A stretch of 32,579 nt of DNA from Alphaproteobacteria bacterium (GTDB lineage Bacteria; Pseudomonadota; Alphaproteobacteria; Rhizobiales; JAKIUO01), in the NCBI GenBank assembly GCA_024280475.1, contig JAJRQA010000013.1:1-32579 (forward strand), in the 5' to 3' direction. The notes under the pieces were generated by a model. That model saw only the letters and a program-made list of their open reading frames with translations, was not told the DNA's origin and did no database searches. Positions 1 to 8,025 of this stretch are shown here, in pieces. How positions within the stretch are numbered: the first letter of the stretch is position 1; each line of letters starts with the position of its first letter. The position numbers were made by a program, and so were the translations under genes.

Positions 1-166
1 CGCGCTGAACTGGGTTGACTGCTTCAACAATCGCCGCCTGCTTGGCTTGGGTAACATCCGCGCCGGCAGAAGCCGAAGCCAACGACTACGCTCCGCTCCG
101 CTGGAAGACTTGAAGCTGGCTGCCTGACTTAAACAAACCGGCCTCCGGGAAAATCGCCGCGGTTCA
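1..166 (+). mobile_element. Decayed end of an IS3-family insertion sequence
   Basis: This is the transposase 3' end plus the terminal inverted-repeat region of an IS3-family element. The last bases, read on the minus strand, begin TGAACCGCGGCG and continue into a CCGGAGG block, like the ends of IS3-family elements whose transposase ends in a WVDWFNNRRLL-type motif. I place the element boundary near 166, about 20 bp beyond the stop codon of the first PAN gene. The other end lies outside the window. The boundary is inferred from resemblance, not from a visible target duplication. Confidence 0.7.
2..127 (+). pseudogene. IS3-family transposase (OrfB) C-terminal remnant, frameshifted
   Basis: Frame 2 reads ALNWVDCFNNRRLLGLGNI, matching the conserved C-terminal WVDWFNNRRLL motif of IS3-family integrase-type transposases. 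After GNI the expected PAEAEANDYA segment is found in a different frame. The original frame then resumes and ends in LEDLKLAA followed by TGA at 125-127. This implies two compensating indels, so the copy is decayed. The N-terminal part, including the catalytic DDE region, lies outside the window. Confidence 0.75.
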
Positions 167-172
167 TCATAA

Positions 173-198
173 TACTGCCGCGGCAGTACTATTTTTTG
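173..198 (+). terminator. Palindrome plus T-run, candidate terminator at the IS/PAN gene junction
   Basis: A perfect 16 bp palindrome (TACTGCCG/CGGCAGTA, 173-188) is followed on the plus strand by a run of six T (193-198). It would stop transcripts coming out of the IS remnant. It also abuts the stop codon of the minus-strand gene at 189, but on that strand no T-run follows, so termination there is less certain. Confidence 0.5.
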
Positions 199-866
199 AT
201 TGCAGTGAAACCCTTTTCATCCGGTATTCGATTTCCAAGAAACTGTTTTAGGAAGCACCAGTCATTTCGCATGTCGTAGTTAAACGCCACACAGGCGTTT
301 TGCGCATCGCAGGCTTTGACACAGGTATCAAAATTTGTATCTCTTAACTGCCGAAGATCTGCACCGGGGTAATCCCATCCCACTTGAATAGTATAACTTG
401 ACGCAGCTGCCGGGTTCGTATTGGTGCTTTCTTGTGCGCTGCCAGGCGGCGGTGCAATTGCCGTTGTGCGCCGCTCATTTGGTGGCCTTGCAATGCCTTC
501 AGGAAGTATGACCGGCCCCAGGAAACCGGCAATCATACCGCGTTCGGCAATAGCCGCGGACGTGTCCTTATAAAGCCGACAGCGCTGCGTTTGCTTGACA
601 AAGACCACGGCCTTGCAAGCACCGATGGACTGGCACAAATTGAAACACCGGTTTTGCGAAACTTTATTGCCTTTTTTGGTGGTAAGGTAAGGAGTGCGTG
701 CGATGCCAACATTATCATACACTTTAAGCTCCGCAGCATACCCTGGTCCTTGCAGCAGCGCCATTGCCGCGATAACGCCCAATGTGGCTATGATCGCGTT
801 GGCGCGATGGCATGGAGGGCGATGGTATAGGCTGTGCAAGCTCACGATTTTGAAACTCCCAATCAA
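189..866 (-). CDS. Exported protein with two PAN/Apple-like modules
   Basis: This 225-residue protein has an N-terminal hydrophobic segment (about residues 24-40) ending in GYAA, read as a signal peptide. The exported part holds two modules with identical cysteine spacing: C74, C78, C84, C96 and C182, C186, C192, C204 (C-x3-C-x5-C-x11-C). The second contains GWDYPGADL before the first cysteine and a CFLK-type end. This is the short bacterial PAN/Apple pattern, a disulfide-bonded fold that usually binds protein or carbohydrate. The given start is TTG at 866 with GGGA just upstream. GTG at 845, preceded by GGGAG, is an equally good alternative and gives a more normal signal peptide. It shares module type with the genes at 1308-2120 and 2417-3178. 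An envelope binding or structural role is inferred; no partner is visible. Confidence 0.75.
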   Translation of the reverse strand: MIGSFKIVSLHSLYHRPPCHRANAIIATLGVIAAMALLQGPGYAAELKVYDNVGIARTPYLTTKKGNKVSQNRCFNLCQSIGACKAVVFVKQTQRCRLYKDTSAAIAERGMIAGFLGPVILPEGIARPPNERRTTAIAPPPGSAQESTNTNPAAASSYTIQVGWDYPGADLRQLRDTNFDTCVKACDAQNACVAFNYDMRNDWCFLKQFLGNRIPDEKGFTAIKK

Positions 867-1307
867 TTAAAGTCCCGATAGTAAAAATGACTTCAGTATG
901 GTTCATACTTCTGGTCAAATATGAAGGCGCCGCTATCACACGAATGTTAGTTGATTGCAGAAGGCGATGGCCAACGTTTCGTAGCGGACCGGGCACCGTC
1001 CAAGCCATGGTAAACGCGCCTGCACGAGTGGTCAATAACCGCCACGTCAATCTAAGTTCGGTGCAATTATATTTGGCGGTACTGCCGGCAATTGAGCCGG
1101 CCGATATCCTCCAGCTTGAGCGCGGCTGCATATCAACGGCACATTGCAACCACCAGTTCGTGATCAGAAACAAAAATGTCCTGGCAATTTTTATCGCCAG
1201 GACCAGTTATTCACGGATGCTGCCTAATCAGGTGGCGCGAGCACTGCACCCGCCGATTTAATCCACCTGATCAAGTCGTGTTATCAAATGCCCTATTCAA
1301 GACCAAT
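867..1307. other. Intergenic region between two minus-strand PAN genes
   Basis: This 441 bp stretch holds the probable terminator of the upstream gene (1165-1203) and presumably the promoter of the gene at 189-866. Open frames cross it on both strands, but none shows a recognisable motif, signal peptide or ribosome-binding site. I looked for a decayed PAN module here and did not find the cysteine pattern. Confidence 0.5.
1165..1203 (-). terminator. Rho-independent terminator of the PG-binding/PAN gene
   Basis: A perfect 8 bp stem, GTCCTGGC (1178-1185) paired with GCCAGGAC (1196-1203), encloses a 10-base loop. Read on the minus strand it is followed directly by ATTTTTGTTT. It lies about 105 bp downstream of the stop codon at 1308 and fits an intrinsic terminator for that gene. 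Confidence 0.7.
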
Positions 1308-2120
1308 TTAGAGACGGCAACTGTCAGCAGAGTTGTCACGCTTAATACCCGATACAAAACTCAGGTTACTTTGGGCAGTAGGGCTCATCGCACTGACATC
1401 TTTCAAGATTGTGCACTGACCGCCACGATAAACGAAACCCTGACAGCATGAATTCCGATCGCAGATTGCCGCGCAAGCATTCGCCGTGCGGATACCCTGC
1501 CGTTTATTACCTTCGCCACTTAGAAGCCATTTAGACTGGACTAAATATCGTTGAGGCAGGGGAAATTCCGCAACGCCTGGCCCCGTGAAAGCCGTCTCTG
1601 GTGGAGAAGCGCTCGTCGGCTGCAATGAGGCCTCGGTATTTCCTGTCGCTCTGGTCGAAGGCGCAGAAGCCAGGGCGTTACTTCCACCCGCGCGGCGGAT
1701 CAGTGCCGTTCTTTCATTTTTTGTCAGCCGCCCGGTTGCACGCCTGCCGATCTCTCTTTGAAATTTCTTTATCGCGGTACTTGTGTTTTTGCCGAAACGG
1801 CCATCAGGGTCACCGGCATTAAAGCCAAGCCGGTTTAACATATGCTGGATTTGCGCAACCTGAGAACGTGAATATGAACTCCGGGCTTTGGTAGAGCGCA
1901 CGATATTCTTTCTCTTACTCCTACTACCAGAGTAAGACCTTTTCTTCCTTTTATTGCGTCTGGCACGTTTGGCAGCGCGACTAATAATGTAGGCAGCGCC
2001 CAGAACCCCACCAATAATGACGATCGCTTTCCCGCCTCTTCCGGCCTCGGCCCGTTGCGGCGGCACAGCGACGACCGTAGCGAAGAATAATATTGCTAAA
2101 CAAACCCCACGAAATATCAT
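1308..2120 (-). CDS. Exported peptidoglycan-binding and PAN-domain protein
   Basis: I start this 270-residue protein at ATG 2118-2120. It has GGAGC about 7 bases upstream and is followed at once by a signal-peptide-like segment (residues 1-26, ending RAEA); the open frame extends 40 codons further upstream without support. Residues 31-48 form a second hydrophobic stretch, followed by a strongly basic region (48-80). Residues about 84-142 match the PG_binding_1 fold (IQHMLNRLGF, then GDPDGRFG, TSTAIKKFQ), which binds peptidoglycan. A low-complexity linker leads to a PAN-like module with C216, C220, C225/C226 and C236. Anchoring to cell-wall peptidoglycan with the PAN module as ligand-binding part is inferred. 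It is divergent from the gene at 2417 and shares its 296 bp promoter region. Confidence 0.8.
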   Translation of the reverse strand: MIFRGVCLAILFFATVVAVPPQRAEAGRGGKAIVIIGGVLGAAYIISRAAKRARRNKRKKRSYSGSRSKRKNIVRSTKARSSYSRSQVAQIQHMLNRLGFNAGDPDGRFGKNTSTAIKKFQREIGRRATGRLTKNERTALIRRAGGSNALASAPSTRATGNTEASLQPTSASPPETAFTGPGVAEFPLPQRYLVQSKWLLSGEGNKRQGIRTANACAAICDRNSCCQGFVYRGGQCTILKDVSAMSPTAQSNLSFVSGIKRDNSADSCRL

Positions 2121-2166
2121 GATAATGCTCCAAATAAATTGCCCGGATAAATTCTGAGTAGTACTA

Positions 2167-2195
2167 AATTTAGTCCATGAACTGAAGAACGTCAA
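2167..2195 (-). promoter_or_regulatory. Sigma70-like promoter of the PG-binding/PAN gene
   Basis: On the minus strand TTGACG (2190-2195) and TAAATT (2167-2172) are separated by exactly 17 bp. The -10 box lies about 47 bp upstream of the ATG at 2120. The -35 box overlaps one GTCAA half-site of the adjacent inverted repeat, so a regulator bound there would compete with or contact RNA polymerase. Confidence 0.5.
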
Positions 2196-2246
2196 CGATT
2201 TGACAGGCACTACTTGTGCGCCAGCAACGTTTGTCAACATTTGACA
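2191..2246. promoter_or_regulatory. Two GTCAA/TTGAC inverted repeats in the divergent promoter region
   Basis: GTCAA-CGAT-TTGAC lies at 2191-2204 and the perfect TGTCAA-CAT-TTGACA at 2232-2246. The 11-base string GTCAACATTTG (from 2233) and the 9-base GTCAACGAT (from 2191) both recur in the GTCAA array at 22354-22389. This suggests a shared regulator of the PAN genes and the large divergent operons. Because TTGAC is also a -35 consensus, part of the match can be promoter sequence. Confidence 0.4.
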
Positions 2247-2416
2247 CCTGTTCAGGGAAATATTCAGGTCTTATCGTTTCATCGGCTCATTTCTGAACGC
2301 TGTTTTAGTGCCCGCCTCCGTCCTGGAGATTTTAAACTTGAGCACTGCGTCAGAACAGATAAAGATGGCGGAACGCGTGCTCAATTTGGCACCATCACTA
2401 TTGGTAACGGGCGGTT

Positions 2417-3178
2417 ATGGGTAAAGGTATGAAATTACAACTTGGCTGGTGGATTGTGCTCTTAAGCGGCGTAGTCATTGTGCTTTCCACTGGTGCCCAG
2501 GCGCAAACTCCCCCCGCCGCTACCATCCCGCAGGCGCGCCAGCTCACGCAACAACCGCCCTCAGATCACGGCCGGCGCACGTCTGAGCAGCTGGCAAAAC
2601 GGATTGTAAGAAAATTTGATTTTCTTGACGATGTGGAGCTGATCGGGCGAAATTACGCCAAGTCGAAATCTGGCAAGACCGTCCCCTACGCCGATTGTAA
2701 GAAAGCTTGCCTGAATAGCAAATCTTGCAAAGGGTTCACCTATTTTTCGGATGGCCGGTGTCATCTCAAAGAAAGCATAACCAGACAGCGCAAAGCACCT
2801 GGAGACCGCTCCGCTCTTTTGTCCATATTACGTTTCAGGGCCGACTCTAATCAAATTGAACTGGACCGCCGAGGCGCCCAAAAAGTGCCGGCCTCGCCCG
2901 CAAAGAAGGTCAAGCCTGTGCGTGACATTGCTGAGGTTTGTGGACGCGGATATTATGCATATCCTTCACAGGTTTTCCAAGGTTTCAATCTGACATTGGC
3001 CAGCAATCTGGTAACACTGCACGGCTGCCGCCGCCTTTGCGACTCGAACCGGCGCTGCAAAGGCTTTTCCTGGTATGGACGCCCCGGTAGCAATCGGCGT
3101 GCACAATGCTGGATGAAACGGCGCATATCGAAACCCATTCGCCGTTCAAATCGGCTGGCGTGTGAAAAAATCAGCTAG
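2417..3178 (+). CDS. Exported protein with two PAN/Apple-like modules
   Basis: This 253-residue protein has a signal peptide (hydrophobic core about residues 10-25, end AQA at 27-29). A basic, Pro/Gln-rich stretch leads to two PAN-like modules. The first has C94, C98, C104 and C115 with CKGFTYF between; the second has C204, C208, C214 and C231 with CKGFSWYG. C175 and C249 may add an outer disulfide. ATG codons at 2417 and 2429 are both possible and neither has a clear Shine-Dalgarno, so the start is uncertain by four codons. It is divergent from the PG-binding/PAN gene and convergent with the exported protein at 3279. By family knowledge PAN modules bind proteins or glycans; a periplasmic or surface adaptor role is inferred. 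Confidence 0.75.
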   Translation: MGKGMKLQLGWWIVLLSGVVIVLSTGAQAQTPPAATIPQARQLTQQPPSDHGRRTSEQLAKRIVRKFDFLDDVELIGRNYAKSKSGKTVPYADCKKACLNSKSCKGFTYFSDGRCHLKESITRQRKAPGDRSALLSILRFRADSNQIELDRRGAQKVPASPAKKVKPVRDIAEVCGRGYYAYPSQVFQGFNLTLASNLVTLHGCRRLCDSNRRCKGFSWYGRPGSNRRAQCWMKRRISKPIRRSNRLACEKIS

Positions 3179-3278
3179 AGCTGTTGTGTTTGATCTGCGC
3201 TGTATCACCCTAGTGACGGATAGTGAGGCCGCCGTAAATGCGCCGCTCGACGTAAACAATATATGGATTTAAACATAT

Positions 3279-5354
3279 TTAATAATCACGCAAGTCTTCA
3301 AGGAGTCGTCTAATTCTTTTCCGCGCCTTAGACAGTCTTCTTTTAATCTGACGTCGTGAAGCGCCATCAGTTTGGTAGTTTCTCAGCTCACAAATCTCGA
3401 ACATCAGGTCGGCTATAACTGCGTCGCGACTTTGCTCCCCATCTGGAATACCTATCTGCCGACAAACAGAAACAAGAGTGGCTGCGATGCTATTGCCAGC
3501 GCTTCTTTGCTGATAATCACTCGGACCTGTCCTCCTGCCGGCGGCTTGCCCTTGCCGCCTCGGTCTCGGCGGGATTAGTGCCCTAGACCCCGCTCGCGAA
3601 GGTCGCTGAAAGTCACCGCCCCGATAATTACCAGAGCGACCAGGCGCATTGCGCCCTCTTCTCAATGAACCATCTGCCTCGGCCGAGCGAACCGGCTCCG
3701 TTGTGCCGTCTTCACCGCAAGTCTTCCAGCGCTGAAAGGACGTTTCATATTGCCATAACACCAATTCAAAGGCCTCTAGCGTCAATGCATTGCGGACTTG
3801 TTGCGAGACCTTCACCAAATATTTCTTGGCACCGTTGATATTCGTGTCTGCTTTTTTTGGCTTGTATTTATAATTCCAACTCAAAATTTTATTAATTTTC
3901 TGAAGCTCTTCACGCTCTCCGTTAGAGCATTGCGTGGCCATGCTAAAAGTTCTCAACCGGTGGGAAAGAACTTTGGCAAAAAGTGACGCCTCATCCTCCA
4001 GATACTGTGCCAGATTTGGCAGAGCATTCTTAAATTTTGCAGTCAAAAGTCCTATACGAATATCGCTTCGGGTCAGCGGTCGGCTAGATCTCGTGGCAAC
4101 AACCTGAGAGCGGCTAAAGGGCGGAAATTTCACCCACCATTTTCTGGACCTGCTCAATGTACGGTGTAGTTCAGCCATTGCTGTTGCACAGCCATTAAGA
4201 TATCCAGATACAGGGGTTTTGAATTTGGCCAACAACACTTCTGTGTCCTCGCCCACGGCAATCCGAACATTCGGTAACTTCACCACACAGGATCTATAAA
4301 ACAGCCTGAAAGGTCTTCCGCGAAAGGCATTTGCTACCGTGCTGCGGTTATTTTCTTCCTCGCCATTATTGATAGCTGCCAAACGAGCTTCGATCTCGTT
4401 GAGGGCGTCGGATACCATTGATTGGCATTGCGGTGGTTCGCCGCCACTGCCAATTCCCATGCGCAAATCTTTAGCCAACGCGGCTACTATTCGAAGGTCT
4501 TTACATGCGTCTTTCTTGACCGGCCCAGATAAATTTTTAGTTTGCCTTTGCACTTTTACGTATAGAGCTGTGACTTTTGCCCTTAGCCTTTGCCGGAATG
4601 AATTAATACCGCGCAGGGCGCCGGCAACTTCAATCGCCTTCTGGCATCTCACCAATCGTTCCAACTGCAAACCTGCAGTGCCGCCCCCGCATTCCGAGCG
4701 AACACTTTTGGTCATTTGGCAGATGGTTGCTTCTCTATTAGTAATATTGGTCGAAAAACCCGGGACAGGTGGACAGCTCACTTTAAACGGCTGGCGCTGA
4801 ATTAATGTCAGATAAGGCGCTTCGATCTGTTTCTCTAATTTTTGATAGCGACTTGGATCGATCAATCCTTTCAATTCGCGCAGCTTCTCTACTTTCTTTA
4901 TCTTCAATCCTATTCCAGGGTCAAAGCCGACCTTGATCAATGCTTCAAGGTAATCTGGATAGCCGGAACTACTGCGGCTCAACTTCTGTTCTGACCAACG
5001 AAAAAGCTTTCGAATGAGTTGCACTCTTCGTTCTGGATAGTTTTGCGCCTTTGCACTTGGGTAAAGCGCGCTCGCAACAAGGTAGCCACATTCCTTGGAA
5101 TTGGTTACTGCGCGATTAGCTTTCTTTAATTTGTTTGATTGCAAAAGATTACTGACTTGCCGACATTCTGCAGGCACAGCAGCATTGGCTAGTGGCGTCC
5201 CAGCCAGCAACAGCCCTGCTACCGTCATGACAATCGCAATAGAAAACGCAATGGAATTGCCGCGCGAACATGAGCGCCGCGATTTCAAATTTTTAATACA
5301 GGCACTGCTCGCCCGGTAGAGGTTGATTATTCCAAATTCATTCATCAGCAACAT
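3279..5354 (-). CDS. Large exported cysteine-containing protein, unknown function
   Basis: I do not recognise the family of this 691-residue protein. A long basic N-region (1-34) precedes a hydrophobic core (35-52) and an ANA cleavage site near 58, so it should be exported. The mature part has about 14 cysteines (for example C64, C89, C194, C212, C222, C237, C310, C356, C389, C476, C546, C631, C655), suggesting disulfide bonds. Residues about 560-620 are rich in Arg, Gly, Ser and Pro with several RRG/RGG-like pairs. The last 25 residues are strongly basic and probably helical. It is the last gene of the long minus-strand operon, 34 bp after the VWA gene. The start at 5354 has only a weak GAG upstream; ATG at 5345 is an alternative. 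A structural or ligand-binding role beside the VWA protein is a guess from position. Confidence 0.7.
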   Translation of the reverse strand: MLLMNEFGIINLYRASSACIKNLKSRRSCSRGNSIAFSIAIVMTVAGLLLAGTPLANAAVPAECRQVSNLLQSNKLKKANRAVTNSKECGYLVASALYPSAKAQNYPERRVQLIRKLFRWSEQKLSRSSSGYPDYLEALIKVGFDPGIGLKIKKVEKLRELKGLIDPSRYQKLEKQIEAPYLTLIQRQPFKVSCPPVPGFSTNITNREATICQMTKSVRSECGGGTAGLQLERLVRCQKAIEVAGALRGINSFRQRLRAKVTALYVKVQRQTKNLSGPVKKDACKDLRIVAALAKDLRMGIGSGGEPPQCQSMVSDALNEIEARLAAINNGEEENNRSTVANAFRGRPFRLFYRSCVVKLPNVRIAVGEDTEVLLAKFKTPVSGYLNGCATAMAELHRTLSRSRKWWVKFPPFSRSQVVATRSSRPLTRSDIRIGLLTAKFKNALPNLAQYLEDEASLFAKVLSHRLRTFSMATQCSNGEREELQKINKILSWNYKYKPKKADTNINGAKKYLVKVSQQVRNALTLEAFELVLWQYETSFQRWKTCGEDGTTEPVRSAEADGSLRRGRNAPGRSGNYRGGDFQRPSRAGSRALIPPRPRRQGQAAGRRTGPSDYQQRSAGNSIAATLVSVCRQIGIPDGEQSRDAVIADLMFEICELRNYQTDGASRRQIKRRLSKARKRIRRLLEDLRDY

Positions 5355-5388
5355 CCATCTCGTTGACCTTGCGTCAATCGTCTTCCGT

Positions 5389-7995
5389 TTAGCCAGCTAC
5401 GCCTATCAAACATTTTGTGACAAGTGCCTCCGTAAAGGGCGAATGGCTCGCCCGCCGCGCATTCTGTGCTCCAATTTGCACTTGTCCAGGGCGCTGTGCT
5501 TGAAACCGTTTCTCGATGGAAGACTGCTCAAGCCATGAGTTATAGTTCGTAATAAGCCGCTCACCAAATTTGTTAAGCCAGACGGCGGTCGACGTTCTTT
5601 GCGAGCAAAAACCGCCATTATCTACGATGTTATCAAGAAGTACCTGCAGCATTTGCGGGGCGCGTGGCAGCAATTTTCCATCGATATCAATCAACCCTAC
5701 TCGACGCAAGCCCCGTGAAAATGATGACACGACTTGCTCATCTTGCGCCGATGATCGGAAGTAATCCCTGGCAGCTTTTACATGTTTCAATAAACTCTCC
5801 TGGGTCATGCCATTGGGCAGGCGGGTTTCCGGTTCCTCCAGTTTTATGGCCACAAGAGAAAGCAAACCCCAGAAATAATTTTGTGAACTGGCCATCATAT
5901 CCTTGCCGGCAACCGTCAATTCTCCATCATCACTCACAAGTTCCTTGAGTGCATCCCATAATTTTTGCGGCGCAGCCAGGTAGTTGGGAATTTGATCAAG
6001 GTTCTGACGCGCGTTGTTCTCATTCGTTATTTCAAGCGCCAACGGATCTGACTTCACCGGCAATTCAACCGTCTGCACCAGTCCACTTTGTAAAGTGCTG
6101 TCATGTTTCCAGGGTCTGGCTGTCAGCACAACCGATTGATACCGCGGATCATCTATCGCAAAGCGGATAGTATATCGGCCGGGTAGCAATGTCAGTGCCC
6201 GCTCGGCATCGCCTGAGATAACCGGAGGGTTGCCAGCAATTTGCCGATAGGCGCCATCAGTCATGCGAATTGACAAGCGCCCAACCCTCTCCACACTTGT
6301 GACGGCTGGCCATTTGATCACCAAACTCTTCTCTACAAAAACTGCCTCAGGTACCGGATGATGATAATATTCACATGAAGACAAAACACTTTGAGGCACA
6401 TCGCCCATCGGTGTATCGACGTCACCTTCGGGCAGGCGCGCACTGTGAACCAGTTTGATGTCGGTTGCGCCGCTCGGAATTTTTAACGTTACACCACCAG
6501 TTCCCTCGTCAATACGCGCATTCGTCTTGTCTTGACTATTGCCTATCGTATAATGCGCTGAAACCCAGTGACCTTGCGGCAAAACCGGACCATCTGCTGT
6601 CCCACGATGCAAATAAATACGGACTGAAACCGGTTTCGGACGATGATTGTCACGGATATCGCGCCTCAGCACGCCCATCACATCTTTTACGAATGAGCGT
6701 CGTGCTACATCATCTTGCTGCCTCCCCCCCCCTTGGTTGACCGCGCGTAGGCCCGAAATGACTTCGCTGGATCCATCGCGGTTTCGTCGTGAAACCTTCC
6801 AGCCAAGCTTGCGCAAATTCATCCTCCTGCTACGAACGCATTGAAAACGCCGTACAGTCCGCCCATTCTGCTGAACCAAACTGCTCTTTACAGTGCAAAC
6901 CTCAATTGAATAGTCGGAAGCCGGGTTCGATTCAGTTCGCGTTAGTTGTGTCGAAAATTGGCGGGAGGTCGCCAGTCCAGCAATTTGCTGCTCACCATCA
7001 AACGAATTTTTCAGCAAAGACTTTAAAGTTCCATCACGAATGAAGCGACCAAGCACAAAATGAACATTAAAATCCGTCTTAAGAGCCGACTGCTGGGCTG
7101 GTCTGCACGAACTGACTGCGGTCAAATCACATCTTGGATCCTCGCGCAAAGCATCGACAAAAACCTTGCAGGCGGAGTTAAAGAACTGACGCTCATTGCG
7201 CTGACCATTGACGCTTTTGGGCATCAAAGTAATTTCCAATTTATCTGGCGACGATGCTTTGAGATCATAAACGACGGCTGCGGCAGCTTGCTGATATAGT
7301 TTTTGATTAGAACTATCTTCCTTGCCTGCACCAGCTGACCCGCCTAGTCGTCTAATCAACTTGGACTTGGTTCGACGCAAAAATGCCAATGGATTTCTTT
7401 TCTGTCGGCTACTCAACATGCCTTCTGGCTGCTGGTTCCAATCCAGCAGAACAATTCCCATTTTTTTTAATTTTGGACTGCTCAACAATTTCTTTAACCG
7501 CTTGTGGGTCTCCAGCAGATCTTGCATATCCTGTACGCTGAATGCCCATTTCCCCCCGGCAGCCTTATGGTCCGGTTCTAAATCGGTGACGATCATGATC
7601 TGGGTCGCATCCTTGCTTAACCCTTGGGCAACTGACATCGAATTGGAAATACGGGTAAACTTGTCTTTGAAACTGAAAGGCCGCTGTAGTTTTCGTGAAA
7701 GATCAAGGTCGTTCATATTAGAATTTGCGGCATCTAGGCGAGCGCCATTAGCAACGTCACCAATTCTCACAAAATCAATACGATTTCCAGACGATGAGCG
7801 CGCGGCGCTCGCGATCTCCCGCATGGTCGTGCGATATACTTCTGCAAAGGATTTCACCGAAGCTGAGCCGTCAAGAAACAAAACCCCTTGCTCAGCACGG
7901 GCGGCCATCCCACCGCCAGCGATAGCTATCCAGAACACTGCGCCATAGAACACAATCCTGAATTGTAAACATTGTCGGTAATTCGTTACGTGCAT
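5389..7995 (-). CDS. Exported VWA-domain protein with MIDAS motif
   Basis: This 868-residue protein has a signal peptide (core 14-29, ARA cleavage near 34). The mature N-terminus opens straight into a von Willebrand factor A fold: VLFLDGSAS gives the DxSxS metal-ion motif at 42-46, and IVTDLEPD gives the later MIDAS aspartate at 138. The VWA domain spans about 36-190. The remaining 670 residues are not recognised; they include paired cysteines and probably beta-rich segments. VWA domains with MIDAS bind a partner protein through a divalent cation. An AGGTGA ribosome-binding site lies about 8 bases before the ATG. The gene follows the ABC ATPase by 30 bp and precedes the exported protein at 3279 by 34 bp. 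A G9 run (coding strand) sits at codons 422-424. A periplasmic scaffold or sensor role is inferred. Confidence 0.8.
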   Translation of the reverse strand: MHVTNYRQCLQFRIVFYGAVFWIAIAGGGMAARAEQGVLFLDGSASVKSFAEVYRTTMREIASAARSSSGNRIDFVRIGDVANGARLDAANSNMNDLDLSRKLQRPFSFKDKFTRISNSMSVAQGLSKDATQIMIVTDLEPDHKAAGGKWAFSVQDMQDLLETHKRLKKLLSSPKLKKMGIVLLDWNQQPEGMLSSRQKRNPLAFLRRTKSKLIRRLGGSAGAGKEDSSNQKLYQQAAAAVVYDLKASSPDKLEITLMPKSVNGQRNERQFFNSACKVFVDALREDPRCDLTAVSSCRPAQQSALKTDFNVHFVLGRFIRDGTLKSLLKNSFDGEQQIAGLATSRQFSTQLTRTESNPASDYSIEVCTVKSSLVQQNGRTVRRFQCVRSRRMNLRKLGWKVSRRNRDGSSEVISGLRAVNQGGGRQQDDVARRSFVKDVMGVLRRDIRDNHRPKPVSVRIYLHRGTADGPVLPQGHWVSAHYTIGNSQDKTNARIDEGTGGVTLKIPSGATDIKLVHSARLPEGDVDTPMGDVPQSVLSSCEYYHHPVPEAVFVEKSLVIKWPAVTSVERVGRLSIRMTDGAYRQIAGNPPVISGDAERALTLLPGRYTIRFAIDDPRYQSVVLTARPWKHDSTLQSGLVQTVELPVKSDPLALEITNENNARQNLDQIPNYLAAPQKLWDALKELVSDDGELTVAGKDMMASSQNYFWGLLSLVAIKLEEPETRLPNGMTQESLLKHVKAARDYFRSSAQDEQVVSSFSRGLRRVGLIDIDGKLLPRAPQMLQVLLDNIVDNGGFCSQRTSTAVWLNKFGERLITNYNSWLEQSSIEKRFQAQRPGQVQIGAQNARRASHSPFTEALVTKCLIGVAG
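6724..6732 (-). repeat. G9 homopolymer inside the VWA gene
   Basis: Nine C on the plus strand give nine G in the coding strand and encode three glycines in the context NQGGGRQQ. Tracts of this length can slip in replication, and a one-base change would truncate the VWA protein near its middle. Confidence 0.7.
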
Positions 7996-8025
7996 GACAT
8001 ATCACCTATGGTGAATTAATGCGTC

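Noticed and set aside
887-1261. 124-codon plus-strand open frame in the PAN intergenic region
   Set aside because: It runs through the hairpin terminator at 1165-1203, has no signal peptide or motif and no convincing ribosome-binding site.
3179-3278. Shared terminator between the convergent genes
   Set aside because: Only a 4 bp stem (TCAC/GTGA near 3207) was found, too weak to call a terminator.
7322-7948. 208-codon plus-strand open frame
   Set aside because: It lies entirely antisense to the VWA coding sequence, which has a signal peptide, MIDAS motif and ribosome-binding site. No motif is present in the antisense frame.
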